Origin: Cristatella mucedo
Lineage: Eukaryota > Bryozoa > Phylactolaemata > Cristatellidae
DNA: 64,000 nucleotides
Assembly: GCA_009760855.2 (NCBI GenBank)
Contig: WPIO01000128.1
Location: 428,501 to 492,500 of the forward strand
Direction: 5' to 3'
In this document: positions 1 to 9,835 of the stretch, in pieces
Layout: every line of letters begins with the position of its first letter
Numbering within the stretch: the first letter of the stretch is position 1
Notes under the pieces: model-generated
Database searches by the model: none
Told to the model about the DNA's origin: nothing
The model's input: the letters and a program-made list of their open reading frames with translations, nothing else
Position numbers and translations under genes: made by a program

Positions 1-7
1 TTATTTT

Positions 8-442
8 TTAGTTCGGGCTTTGTCTATTTGGGTCGTTCCCCATTATAGACGTAAGTAGCTTAAGTGTGGAGACGCGTTTCCTCCGCAGGAGTGCTTGTAG
101 TGGCATGTATGGAGTATTCCTGTCGCACTGGTGAGACGGAGTCCTAGTTCTCCAGTTAGGGTTAAGGCTCCGGTTCGGGCTCCGTCTATTTGGGTCGCTC
201 CCCACTACAGACGTAAGCAGCCTCAGTTCGGAGAAGTATTCCTTCCGCAAGAGTGTTGGTGCTGTTGAGAGCGTGCGAGCAGTGTGGAGATAAAACTGAG
301 CTAGACGCGCAGCGACTTTGTTCGCTTGCGAATAAAGCTCACTAAAATCGCCAATTTGTGTCTCGCTTTCCAATTCACGCCGCGGACTCACGACCCCCTT
401 TAGTAACGGTAAGCAGGTCGGCGCCAGAAACGCTCGTTTCAT
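8..442 (-). CDS. Uncharacterised ORF with an internal duplication
   Basis: Open frame of 144 codons that I do not recognise. The underlying DNA holds an imperfect direct repeat of about 85 bp (12-97 and 174-258), so two stretches of the protein match each other (both end with a DPNR.SPN pattern). It is rich in Arg, Leu and Ser and has no signal peptide, membrane segment or metal-binding motif. No splice sites or promoter tie it to a gene. It could equally be chance coding in a repeated segment, which I think is more likely than a real gene. Confidence 0.15.
   Translation of the reverse strand: MKRAFLAPTCLPLLKGVVSPRRELESETQIGDFSELYSQANKVAARLAQFYLHTARTLSTAPTLLRKEYFSELRLLTSVVGSDPNRRSPNRSLNPNWRTRTPSHQCDRNTPYMPLQALLRRKRVSTLKLLTSIMGNDPNRQSPN
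12..258. repeat. Imperfect direct repeat, two units of about 85 bp
   Basis: Positions 12-97 and 174-258 align through the shared core GTCTATTTGGGTCG and the following GACGTAAG. They differ mainly by transitions. The 75 bp between the units are not duplicated. Confidence 0.6.
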
Positions 443-544
443 AGCGGCCAGCTTATTGCGCGAAGGCGCGAACCGAACGGCATTAGGCGCTAGGTTACGC
501 CGCTAGGTAAGCGGCAGGTCAAACCTACTCCGCCGAGCCTTCGG

Positions 545-690
545 CGTTACAATATAACGCCATAAGAGAATCTAATCTCTATTCAGGCACTTCACATATG
601 CCTCGGGGCTCGTGCCCACGACCTCAGCCAGACCTTGGTCGGGGCGAGCACCTTAACCGCTAGACCAAACCAGCTTGGCAAACCATAAAG
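545..690 (-). mobile_element. SINE family 1 (tRNA-derived), minus strand
   Basis: Read on the minus strand, it begins with a tRNA-like head: a box A region in TGGTCTAGCGGTTAAGG, then a box B-like GTCGTGGGC. It ends with the hairpin tail shared with LINE family A (GCCTGAATAGAGATTAGATT). The same unit recurs near 17.4, 31.8, 36.0, 43.9 and 56.9 kb. Confidence 0.75.
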
Positions 691-1984
691 CTCACCATGT
701 TGCTGCTTATTCAGAGGGTAGAGTATTGGTCTGCCAACGATAAAGGCTACAATTTCTCACGAAAGAATTTCAGTATTTAAACGGTGTGGCAAAGCGGACC
801 GTACTTGGCAGTTCCCTTTGACTTCGTGGAGGAATGTCTTCAGAGGTCATTTAGTATAAAAGAAGTGAATTAGAGCGAAAAAAATGCATTTCCTGAAAAT
901 AAAGATTGATAAAAACGCATCTCAATACTTCGTAGGATTGCAAATAAGGTGGGTACTTTGACTCATTACGTTTCCTTGAATGAGAGAACTTCACAATTCG
1001 CATGGTAGATCCAGCCGTTGCTAAAAACGTGCAACCTAATGTAGTGAAGAATCTAATTGAAGCTGCGGTCATAATATACACGATATAACTTCGACGTCTT
1101 AGTTTGCAATGCTAGTGCTCGGTGTTTTCGCCCATGAAACTCGGAGAAACACAACAGAATATCGAATGCATTAAAAACTAGATAGCGACGTCTCATGTTA
1201 CCCTTTGCTGATACTTATGCAGCATATCTTGTAGGTTCTTGTAAGGTGACAAAAGCATCCAAGTGCAACTTACAGCATATTGCCGTCAAAAACTTGCTTC
1301 CAACGCTGCTGGACGTTGATGTTGCACTCTTATCTTTGGAGCTGCTTCGACATGACACGACGGATATACTGCCGAAGCACATAGGCATTATAGCATAGCA
1401 ATCATCAGCGACGACTTTGTTTGAGATCGCAAAGTTGTGGCATTGAATGATATTGTGAGAAGCTTGGTCAGAGGTAAAGTCAGTAGGCTGGCAGGATGGC
1501 TGCTGCCACCCCCTCGCCTGGTTGGTAGGAGCCGAGTCGATCGGGCTCGGCCACGTGGCAGTCTTGCTTTCCTTTCCCGGCGGCTGGCCCCTCGGTGCTT
1601 GGCTAGGCTTCGCGGGACACTCTGGGGAGGGAGATGCCGACAGATCCTCTTCACGGGGGGGGGGGGAGGGGAACTCTGCCCCAGACCTTCATGTCACCCA
1701 GCCGCTCCAATCCTGGCATCGCCTCAGAGCATGGTAGAGAAAAGAGAAAATTTCTATAATTTGCAACGCACAGAAAGACCTTAACTGCTTATACGAATGA
1801 ATTACGTATTATTCTAGCTCGTACTGAAATGAAAGGGACCACTCCAGAAGCAAAGTTATGCATAATAATATATTAATTATTTGAAAGCTATTTAAATAGC
1901 CTCAATAGACCCAATTTGTTTTTGGGTACGTTTTTGTTATTGATAGAGCAGGAGCTGGCGGCACAGCAGACGTCGAGTGGCCGT
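691..1984. other. Intergenic host DNA without recognisable gene
   Basis: Only short frames of 60-115 codons occur, overlapping each other on both strands around 1,390-1,780 in a GC-rich stretch with a G-run near 1,660. None has a family signature. Base composition turns AT-rich after about 1,790, approaching the viral block. Confidence 0.5.
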
Positions 1985-2020
1985 TTCATTTATTTTTTCA
2001 ATTAAGCAAAATTTATTTCC

Positions 2021-2029
2021 TTAATATAG
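2021..2029 (+). promoter_or_regulatory. TATATAG-type promoter motif before the polymerase
   Basis: TTAATATAG lies directly against the polymerase start codon at 2,030. Comparable motifs precede most other genes of the element, so I read it as the element's own core promoter with a very short leader. Confidence 0.55.
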
Positions 2030-5000
2030 ATGTATCGAAAAAGTCCTCAAAAGGGAAACTCGTTTCATAACGAGTCAAGAAGACTAATGAATATTGATGA
2101 TATAACTCCAAGTAAAAGTATTGCTTCTAGACTTCATAAATTTAAATTAGAATTTGTTGGAGCAAGTGGAAGACATGAGAAATATGTTCTTAAAGGAAGA
2201 GACTATTCTGCAACAGAAATTGATAATTTCTTTAATAATATAATACCAAGTTATAATAATGTATTACAATAAATAACAAAGAGATTTTCTTCATTTACAT
2301 TGCAAACGAAGATTTCAGTTCATTCATATCACGATCAAACTGATACACATAGTCATAGTATTGTAACTGGTTCCAAATTAGTTGCAGTTGTTAAAAGATC
2401 TGATTATACTAGTATTATTAAAGACCAATTAAAAAATCTTTAAAAGAATCAATAGATACGATTATTGATAAGAATCCAGGTTCTGGTTGGAGGTTGATTG
2501 GTATAAAACGTCTTGAGAATAATGCTTCAGAATATATTATTAGAGCTGGATCATCTTATTTACCACTACCAACTGGTTTAGCAAAGAAGCATTGTTGTAT
2601 TACTATAAAGAATGAAGATAACTATAGTGCTTTATGGGGTGTATTGAGATTTTTAAATCCTGTAAATGTACATTAAGAGAGATACATTAATTTGATTAAT
2701 ATATTAAGAACTAATTATCAAGAACTAAATGAACCCTTGTCACAACTTGAATGGCCTCTCAAAGTAATTGATATTAAAAAACTAGGTAAACTATTTAATG
2801 TTAGTATAAATGTTTATGAATATAATGACAAATCAGGTGTATATCCTCTAAAAATTGTATCAAGAAAATTATTAGAGATTTTAAATAGACATAGTAATCT
2901 TTTATTGATAACTAAATCTGAAAGTCATTATGCATTGATAAAGAATTTTAGTGGACTCTGTAGAACACCTAATAAAGGTGGATCAATGTTTTATTGTCAC
3001 AGGTGTATGGATAAGTTATTTTCAGAAGATTTTCAAAATCATTTAGTTTTATGCAAAGGTCTTAACTCTAGTTATTCTAAATTAAAAATGCCTGGTATTG
3101 TTGAAAATAAGAAAACAGGAAGAACAAAGGATACTACACTTTTGAATTTAGCGATAGTGCAAAATTAATTAAAACCCCATATGTTCGTTATGCAGATTTT
3201 GAGAATTTGAATTTAAACATGAGATATTTGCTATGAAAGTATGGTATCTAATAATGTAAACCCAAATTATTGTAGTAGCAAATTAGCAACAGGTAAATGT
3301 AGTGACACATGTACAAATATGCTACAAGTTCCATGTGGCTCATGTGCAATTATTCTTGAATTATTAATGGAAAAGTATTATTAGATAATGATGTAAATGG
3401 AGGAAGACCGTGTATATTTTTAAATAGGGGTAATGATTGTGTTGAGTTGCTTTTAGAATTTATAATGAATGTTTCGGGTGAGTTGAAAAATAAGTTATTC
3501 GATCACACTGAAGCACCTATTATTTTTTATTCTGACATTCGTAAACAGTTTAATGATTCCACTAATTGTTGGATTTGTAAGGGTGAATTTGATGTTAAGG
3601 AAAAAATAAATTTAAAATCAAGAGATCACTGTCATTTCACTAGTAAATTTAGAGGAGCAGCACATAAGTTTTGTAATTCACTTGTTAGATTTACAAAAAC
3701 TAGTTGGAAACTTCTTATCTTTATTCACAATTTGAAAGGATATGACTCTCATTTGATTGTAAAAGGAATGTCAACATTTAGTCTTAATTGTAAGCCTGTT
3801 GCACATAATATGGAAAGCTATATGTCAATGTCATTTGATGATTTTGAGTTTAAAGACTCTTTTAATTTTATGAATAATGGTTTAAGTGATATTGTTACTT
3901 CATTAAAGAAAGCAAATTCAAACTTTGATGTTACAATTGATGTCTTTAGAGGATTATATCCAAATATTGATACCAAGGTTCTTAAAGATTTTATAACAAG
4001 AAAAGGTATTTATCCTTACGAGTATTTGGACTCTTTTGATAAATTTAATGAGACTAAGATTCCAGATATTAAAGCATTCAATAGTAAACTTACTTTTGGT
4101 AAAGGTATTAGTGCTTTAGAATATTAACACACTAAATGTATTTAAACTTTTTAACATGAAAGATTTAGGTGATTATCATGATATTTACCTATATGCAGAT
4201 GTTACACTTCTTGCTGATTGTTATGAAGCATATGGAAACAGTTTTATTGAATTGTTTAAGTTAGATCCTGCTCATTACTTATCAGCACCACATTATGCAT
4301 GGTCTTGTACTTTGTTTTACACACAATGCACTATAAAACTATTAGGTAAAAATGAAGGAGACTTACAATTATATCAAAAGTTTAAGGAATCAATAAGAGG
4401 TGGAGTATGTCAAGTAAGTAAAAGAATTTGTAAAGCCAGTAGTACTAATCGTATTATGTATTGGGATGCTACGAGTTTATATCCAACAGTTAGGATGTGG
4501 TGTTTATCTATTTCAGAACCTATTGAAGATGATTTAAGTAACTGGTCGCTTGAAAAAATAATGACATTACCTGAAGATGGTAAAACAGGAATATTCGTTT
4601 TATGTAATTTAGAGTATCCAAAGGAACTGCACGATTCACGCAATGATTATCCTCTTTGTCCTGAAAGTAAGGTTGTTGATAATTCTGAGTTTTCAAGATA
4701 CCAACAAAAGTTTTCATCGGGTCCAAGTACTGTTCCAAATTTGATTTGTGATTTTAATAATAAAACTAATTATCTAACACATTACAGATACTTTCAATTT
4801 GTAGTTAGTAAAGAATTGATACCAACTAAAATACATAAAGTATATAAATTTAATCAAGAACCTTGGGGAAAACCATTCATTGATATATGTGCAGCTAAAA
4901 AGATTGAATTTAAACGTAAAGGTGATAGTTTCAAAAGAAATCTATATAAAGGTTTTATGTGTCAAATCTTTGGAAAGACATGTGAGAATGTAGAAAACAG

Positions 5001-5805
5001 AACATGTGTTAGGTTAGTAAATACTGGAACAGATAAGAAGGATTCATTGTATAATAAATTAATGAGAGATCATAGACTTAAGGAAATTAGGGGTTTTGAT
5101 AAAACTCAAGTTGGTTTTGAGCATTCGAGAAAGACTACACTTCTAAACAAACCAATGTTTATAGGTGTTGCAATTCTTGATTTATTAAAATAACACATGC
5201 AAAGATTTTATTATGATACATTAAAAGCTAAGTTTAATGATAGATTAAGTTTATTATACACCGATACTGATTCATTAGTTGTTGATATTAAAAGTGAAAA
5301 CTTTGAGAAAGAGGTGCTTGATATTAAAGACTGGTTTCATAAAGACGAGTTTGGTAAGTTCAAGGATGAAATGCATGGTGCAAAGTTTGATGAATTCATC
5401 GCTTTAAGACCAAAACTATATTCTGCTGCTTCTACTAAACCAATTTTGAAAGCAAAGGGTGTTCCAAAAGAAGTAATTAAGAATTCAAAGATAACTCATA
5501 ATGAATATAGTCAATGCCTATCTACTGCGAATGATATTTATAAAAATAATGGTAGTACTGTCAATTTTGATGAAACGCTTGATAGAGATTTCTATCGAAT
5601 GACACAAAGTAAACATAATATTATTACCAAGAAACTTAAGAAGTAAACACTATCAGCATTCGAATCAAAACGTTATTGGTTAGACTGTGGTTGTTGTAGT
5701 TACGCATACGGTCATTACAAGATTTTAGAAGCATTAAACAATGATGCAAATCCAGGTCACTGTAAAACTTGCAGTATTAGTATAGATGCCGAAAAGAAAG
5801 ATTGA
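2030..5805 (+). pseudogene. polB: Protein-primed family-B DNA polymerase, broken
   Basis: Replicative polymerase of the DNA_pol_B_2 type used by Polintons, adintoviruses and related linear elements. Visible signatures in order: the N-terminal GSSYLPLP block (about 2,551), exonuclease I YADFE (3,189-3,203), a CWIC...DHCH...FCN zinc-knuckle-like region (about 3,567-3,680), exonuclease II HNLKGYDSHL (3,726-3,755), exonuclease III YLYADVTLLAD (about 4,186), palm motif A DATSLYP (4,465-4,485), a motif B region ending in FGKTCEN, motif C YTDTDS (5,257-5,274), and the C-terminal RPKLYS and AYGHYKI blocks. In-frame TAA stops occur near 2,270, 2,674, 5,191 and 5,644. Frame changes occur near 2,440, 3,135, 3,210, 3,365 and 4,125. 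The total length of about 1,250 codons fits the family. It ends 20 nt inside the next small gene. Homology continues in register through each TAA, so the identification is strong although the copy is not functional as read. Confidence 0.9.
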
Positions 5806-5938
5806 AAATACTAAACCATTACTAGTAAAGAGAGTTAGATTTTCAGATAAAAAGAAAAAGGAAGATGATAAGCAACTAGTAGATATACAAGAAGAAGTAG
5901 AGCTATACGAGTCAATGGAGAAATTAAATATATATTAA
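5786..5938 (+). CDS. Small basic protein, 50 aa
   Basis: A short intact frame from ATG to TAA that starts immediately after a TAGTATAG motif and overlaps the end of the polymerase by 20 nt. The protein is highly charged. Its N terminus, MPKRKIE, and a central KKKK run look like nuclear-localisation or DNA-binding signals. The C-terminal half is acidic and probably helical. I do not recognise a family. The promoter-like motif touching the ATG and the intact frame within a decayed block support it as a real gene. Possible roles include DNA packaging or a terminal-protein accessory, but these are only guesses. Confidence 0.5.
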   Translation: MPKRKIENTKPLLVKRVRFSDKKKKEDDKQLVDIQEEVELYESMEKLNIY

Positions 5939-5952
5939 CAAAACTATTTTTA

Positions 5953-5962
5953 CTATTATAGG
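5953..5962 (+). promoter_or_regulatory. TATATAG-type motif (CTATTATAGG)
   Basis: It abuts the ATG at 5,963, with the same spacing pattern as the motifs before 2,030, 6,270 and 6,805. Confidence 0.5.
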
Positions 5963-6217
5963 ATGGATCCCACAGAAATCAATATTACCAGTTCTGATAG
6001 TGAGTCAGAGTATTCAGAGGATTCAATCGATGACCCTGATTATCAAATGGAAACAGAATCTGAATCTGAGTCCTACGAGTCTGAAGCTTCACCTTACATT
6101 GAATCAGAAGATGAAGTGGTAGACCTAGAAGAATTTTTATTTGGTAAAAAAGATCTCACTGACGATGAAGTAAAAGCATACGAAGAGTATCGCGAATTCG
6201 CTGATAATTCGCTCTGA
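5963..6217 (+). CDS. Acidic Ser/Glu-rich protein, 84 aa
   Basis: Intact frame directly downstream of a promoter-like motif. The first 50 residues are dominated by Ser, Glu and Asp in SESE-type runs and are surely disordered and possibly phosphorylated. The last 30 residues (DLEEFLFGKKDLTDDEVKAY) look like an amphipathic helix or short interaction motif. No catalytic or metal-binding residues are present. It sits between a basic small protein and two helical paralogues in the rightward gene train. Such acidic viral proteins can be transactivators or chaperones, but no family is recognised and the role is unknown. Confidence 0.6.
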   Translation: MDPTEINITSSDSESEYSEDSIDDPDYQMETESESESYESEASPYIESEDEVVDLEEFLFGKKDLTDDEVKAYEEYREFADNSL

Positions 6218-6259
6218 AGGCGAAGAGATTTAATTTCAATTAAATTAAATTTTATTTTC

Positions 6260-6268
6260 TTATATAGA
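6260..6268 (+). promoter_or_regulatory. TATATAG motif (TTATATAGA)
   Basis: Two bases before the ATG at 6,270. This is one of the best matches to the element's motif, with the start context AAATGG. Confidence 0.6.
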
Positions 6269-6269
6269 A

Positions 6270-6485
6270 ATGGATGTCTCAAGAATTTCAAGTTGTGAAC
6301 AATCAAGAAAAATGGCAGTTAAGATCTGTCTTCAAAAACTTAAAGGTCAAGATATAGTTAAACATTTACTAGATAAACTCATTCCAGATATTGATAGTTC
6401 TTTTATTAATATTCTTATAGATATATGTGATACATGCGATAAACTAATGGAAAGTCGTAGTAAGATAAATGAGATGCTCGAATAA
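6270..6485 (+). CDS. Small helical protein, 71 aa, first of a tandem pair
   Basis: An intact frame of unknown function. It begins MDVSRISSCE and is predicted to be mostly helical, ending in a likely coiled coil (DKLMESRSKINEMLE). The next gene (6,545-6,771) shows the same pattern: D-[VI]-[SA]-R-I at the N terminus, a Cys near residue 20, and an IDICDTCDKL/CDIYDKIDE segment near the C terminus. The two therefore look like tandem duplicates. A strong TATATAG motif precedes the start. Confidence 0.6.
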   Translation: MDVSRISSCEQSRKMAVKICLQKLKGQDIVKHLLDKLIPDIDSSFINILIDICDTCDKLMESRSKINEMLE

Positions 6486-6531
6486 TTAGATAAAAAACCA
6501 AAAACAAAACCAGTAGTAGTAATTAATTGTT

Positions 6532-6540
6532 ATTATATAG
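6532..6540 (+). promoter_or_regulatory. TATATAG motif (ATTATATAG)
   Basis: The motif is retained although the start codon expected a few bases further on is no longer an ATG (see the next gene). Confidence 0.55.
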
Positions 6541-6544
6541 AAAA

Positions 6545-6771
6545 GGGGATATTGCAAGAATACTCTGTTATGAAGATGTTAGAGTCTATGCATTTAACGC
6601 TTGTACAAGAATTTTTAGAATTACTAAAAATGATAAAAACTTATATGCTTACATTACATTGCTAAACTACCTGATTCAATTATTGAAGACTTACTTAAAA
6701 TGTGTGATATTTATGATAAAATAGATGAGTGCGAAAGTGAGATATGTTCTATTTACAGAATGATTGTTTAA
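6545..6771 (+). pseudogene. Paralogue of the 6,270 gene, start codon lost and frameshifted
   Basis: Where the start codon would be expected after the TATATAG motif, the sequence reads AAAAGGGGAT. The frame then encodes DIARILCYE, matching the DVSRISSCE start of the upstream paralogue. The reading frame changes once near 6,650. The downstream part ends in a helical CDIYDKIDECESEI segment and stops at 6,769. Altered start plus frameshift make this a decayed gene. Confidence 0.55.
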
Positions 6772-6793
6772 TATGTATTTTATTTATTTACTA

Positions 6794-6802
6794 TTATATA
6801 GG
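6794..6802 (+). promoter_or_regulatory. TATATAG motif (TTATATAGG)
   Basis: Two bases before the ATG at 6,805, with the same AAATGG start context as the 6,270 gene. Confidence 0.6.
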
Positions 6803-6804
6803 AA

Positions 6805-7293
6805 ATGGAAGCAGTTACTGATTCAATGCTAGCAACTACTGCAGTAGCACTTAAATCTTATGTTGATTATCTTGTTAGGTCAAGAATGACAGCATATGAC
6901 GAGCAACAACTCAGTTCTGATATTTCACTTATGACTGATGAGTCTGTTAAGAAATTCTATCTTGATGAAGCAGACGTTGAAGCACGAAAGATTATTACTG
7001 CAGGTCAAACTGAAGTTCTATCAGGTCTTGAGGAAAGAGTTAGATCTAAAGTTGATGCTCTCCTAGATGATCCTAGTGAGATTGCTGATTATACGACTTG
7101 GATTGCAACACAACTTCCGTCAATGTCTACAGTCATGTCCGGAGTATCTGGTGTTAAACCTGATATCACTGGAATGGTTAAAGATGAGTGTTATGCAGTT
7201 CTACCAAGTATTACTGATGGTAAGAGTGCGAAACAAAAGCAGCAGAGGCAGCACTATCTCAAGTGTAGTTTAATTAATTTAAATAAAATATAA
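6805..7293 (+). CDS. Uncharacterised viral protein, about 155-162 aa
   Basis: One of the longest uninterrupted frames of the element. The protein is helical and acidic, with Ala- and Ser-rich segments. It has no signal peptide or clear membrane segment and no Cys cluster (a single Cys near residue 133). The final codons probably lie in the wrong frame: another frame near 7,225 gives a smoother acidic Ala-rich end stopping at 7,268, so a one-base slip is likely. It lies between the helical pair and another small gene in the same direction and has the usual promoter motif. A structural or scaffold role would fit, but no family is recognised. Confidence 0.6.
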   Translation: MEAVTDSMLATTAVALKSYVDYLVRSRMTAYDEQQLSSDISLMTDESVKKFYLDEADVEARKIITAGQTEVLSGLEERVRSKVDALLDDPSEIADYTTWIATQLPSMSTVMSGVSGVKPDITGMVKDECYAVLPSITDGKSAKQKQQRQHYLKCSLINLNKI

Positions 7294-7298
7294 AACAT

Positions 7299-7305
7299 TA
7301 TATAG
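7299..7305 (+). promoter_or_regulatory. TATATAG motif without a following ATG
   Basis: The motif is followed at the usual distance by ACG rather than ATG (7,308). The downstream frame is open from this ACG, which suggests a start-codon mutation. Confidence 0.5.
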
Positions 7306-7307
7306 AA

Positions 7308-7696
7308 ACGGACATCGAAACAAGAAGTAAAGATTGTCATGAAGAAGCACAAGGACAACAGCATTTAAACTTTAAAATCTGTTCTTATCCAATGGGTAGA
7401 GTAGAAGACATCAGATCAACTTTATTAGATGCTGTAAAACTAGTATTAGAATATAAAGCACTTAGAATTAATCAATCTGATCCAAAAATAGCAAATATAT
7501 TTGCTAAAGTTAGAGATGGTTCCATCTTTGAAGAGTTCCCTAAAGACTTAAAAATAGAAAAAATAAGTAGTAAGAGATCTGAAGCTTACTCTAAAATATA
7601 GAGATAACTAAACAAATGATAAAAGAGAAAGAAGAAAGAAAGAGTTTTGATACACCTGAAGAATTGATTAAAGAGACTATGGATTGGAAGATGTAA
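7308..7696 (+). pseudogene. Uncharacterised viral gene with mutated start (ACG) and one frameshift
   Basis: The frame runs open from an ACG at 7,308, three bases after a TATATAG motif, through an internal ATG at 7,392. It stops at 7,601, and a different frame continues the same Lys/Glu-rich helical character to TAA at 7,694. This points to one frame change near 7,597. The protein is helical, with a charged coiled-coil-like C terminus. Its last 20 bases overlap the convergent fibre gene on the other strand. Unknown function. Confidence 0.45.
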
Positions 7697-7931
7697 GGTT
7701 CCTCCGGTAGAGATAAGATATGTACATAACAGGATCCTCTATGTAAGTTTTTGAACTATATAGAGAGAAGAACACATTTGTTAAGAATTTAATATCAAGA
7801 TGATCATAACGATTTAATGCTAGTGATGTTCCTTTAGATAGAACTTCTTGTACTAATCCATATAGGATACCATCACCAAAAGTCATTACTGGATATGTAA
7901 ATTCTAATTGAATATTCGCTCTTCCATCAGC

Positions 7932-8879
7932 AACTTACTAGTTATGGGCAAACCTAGTGTTATTCAGAAATTGGAAAGGCTGACTTTCAAAATTGGCTCT
8001 GCCAGCATATCTCCAGTTGCATCAGCTCGAAATCTAGGTGTCATATTCCAAAGCGACCTCTCGTTAGACGACCACATCAGCTCCACAGTCAAATCAGCCT
8101 ATTTTCAGCTTCATAACATTGCTAAAATTAGGGCTTGTTTAGATAAGGATACCACGTCCAAGTTGGTCCATGCATTCGTGACATCTCGTCTCGACTTCTG
8201 CAACTCACTGCTTACTGGCCTACCAGCATGTGCGATCAGGCGATTGCAGCTGGTGCAAAACTCTGCAGCTAGGCTCGTCTGTCGTGAGCGTCGCAGTTGC
8301 CACATTACTCCACTTCTCGCCGACCTGCACTGGTTACCAGTCAAGCAACGGATTGACTTCAAGGTTTTGTCGCTCACTTTTAGGTCTCTTCATTCTATGG
8401 CTCCAGCCTATCTTTCAGATATACTACCCCATCAGGCAAAGCATCGTACCACTCGCTTTTCGGAATCCAACAGTCTAGAAATACCTCGTACAAACCTTAA
8501 ATCCTTTGGAGACCGTGCATTTAGCTCGTATGCTCCCACAGCCTGGAACTCCCTCCCGACCTGCATCAGAACATCCCCTGACCTGACCACATTTAAAAGA
8601 AACTTAAAAACATACCTATTTAGGACAGCATTTAGTGGGTCCTTGTGATTCGTCCTCGATGTGCTTATGCGTGCTGACACTGTTCATGCTGCCACTAACC
8701 ACATTTGCATGCTGACCCAGTGCATGTAACCCCTAACCATGTTATTCATTTTGTTTGTTTTTCAAGCATGATTTTACTTACTATTCTATTGCGTATCACT
8801 TTGCAGCAAATGTAAAGCGCCTAGAAAGAGATTAAGTTCTCTGAGGGCGCTTTATCAAGTGCAATATTATTATTATTAT
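7932..8879 (+). mobile_element. LINE family A, 5'-truncated, inserted in the viral fibre gene
   Basis: Encodes an open frame to 8,648 that covers the C-terminal part of a CR1/L2-like (Jockey-superclade) reverse transcriptase, with blocks such as RNLGVIFQSDLS, LVHAFVTSRLDFCN, RLQLVQNSAARL and LHWLPVKQRIDFK. It ends with the conserved 3' hairpin (8,816-8,851) and an ATT-repeat tail, the usual end of these LINEs. Viral sequence continues on both sides in the same minus-strand frame. Its frame is intact while the viral genes around it are broken, so it probably arrived late. The 39,890-40,842 copy is very similar. Confidence 0.9.
8816..8851 (+). other. LINE A 3' hairpin (reverse-transcriptase recognition stem-loop)
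   Basis: Outer arms AGCGCC and GGGCGCT and inner arms AGAGA and TCTCT enclose a short loop. The same structure recurs in other LINE A copies and, in shorter form, at the end of SINE family 1. In CR1/L2-type LINEs such 3' stem-loops are recognised by the element's reverse transcriptase. Confidence 0.6.
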
Positions 8880-9835
8880 AAGTCTTATATAGTTAATATA
8901 AGAGTTATCATTAAAAACTATATCTTTACCTTCTATATAACATAACTATTTATAAAGAACTGATGATGCATAAGTGGAATCCCAATCAGTATATCTCTGT
9001 TTAATTGATGAAATTATTATATTTCCATCTACTTTATTTTTTGATATTATATAAATTAAAACAGTGGAAAAATATAAATTAAATGATAAAATCTCACCTG
9101 GGTATACTAATATTTGTCGTCTATCTTCAAAAGATGTTATTTCTCCATCCGTCTTTTTAACTATTATGTATTCAAAATCATCATTAATTTGATAAGTTTT
9201 ATTTCTATCAGCTGCATTATTTTTTTATATCCATAAGACTTATTCTCATACTAGAGTATACTGGTTTTTTTAAATTAACATCTGATAGTTTTGCTAAAAC
9301 TTGTCGACCATTAGTAGAAGAATGTGATTGTGTCGGTGTTCCAAGATTTCTTATACTATTTGCAGTTAAATTACCCCAATATCCAATAAAGCCAGTATTA
9401 CTTATAAATATTATAACAAATAGTAAGCTTCCACATTTCAAATAGAAATGATGTATGTATTTATTTGCAATTAAATCAGTTGGAGCATAATTAGCAAAAG
9501 TTGGTTCTCTTCTATTCATTATTAGTCTTTGAACACTTAAATCTCCATTCATGGACTCATCTTGTTTATACACACTAACGTTTGTATCAACGTACTGCTT
9601 TGCTGCAACATCTCTTCCGTTAGCGGGATCTGATATTCTTACATATTTTTTAGAGTTTGCAGATAAATTACCAGTTATTCTTTGATCTGAAACTGAATCT
9701 TTTCTTAGATAATTATTATCAGCAAATGCTTTCTTAACCGATTCTAATACATCGACAGTTTCTCCAAGATTTATTATTTTGTTTGATGCAAAATCTAATG
9801 TTCCATTCATTTTTAAATCTTTTTAGAAAGCATGT

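Larger units (their letters stand above)
7677..9833 (-). pseudogene. Fibre-like gene 3, frameshifted and split by a LINE
   Basis: The N-terminal part (9,833-9,217) carries phage-tail-fibre repeats: a G-[DT]-L-x-[FVM] strand, then N-[RK]-I-x-N-L, then DVAAKQYVDTN. The C-terminal part is a beta-rich head (VYPGEILSFNLYF and others) running to 8,880, interrupted by the LINE at 7,932-8,879, and resuming to a stop at 7,677. Defects are a slip near 9,820 (start region), another in an A-run near 9,227, and an in-frame TAG near 8,940. By analogy with adenovirus-like and phage fibres it would be a host-recognition spike, but that is inference from the repeat type. A TATATAG motif lies 23 nt before the start, inside the end of fibre gene 2. 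Confidence 0.65.

Noticed and set aside
2030-5805. A functional polymerase using an altered genetic code
   Set aside because: TAA in register is suggestive, but several frame changes, a lost ATG in other genes and non-TAA stops elsewhere in the block point to ordinary decay. Kept only as a finding to test.
2030-5805. Polymerase pieces as separate split genes or an intein/intron-interrupted gene
   Set aside because: Neighbouring pieces join at the family's expected order without inserted sequence, and the boundaries lack splice or intein signals.
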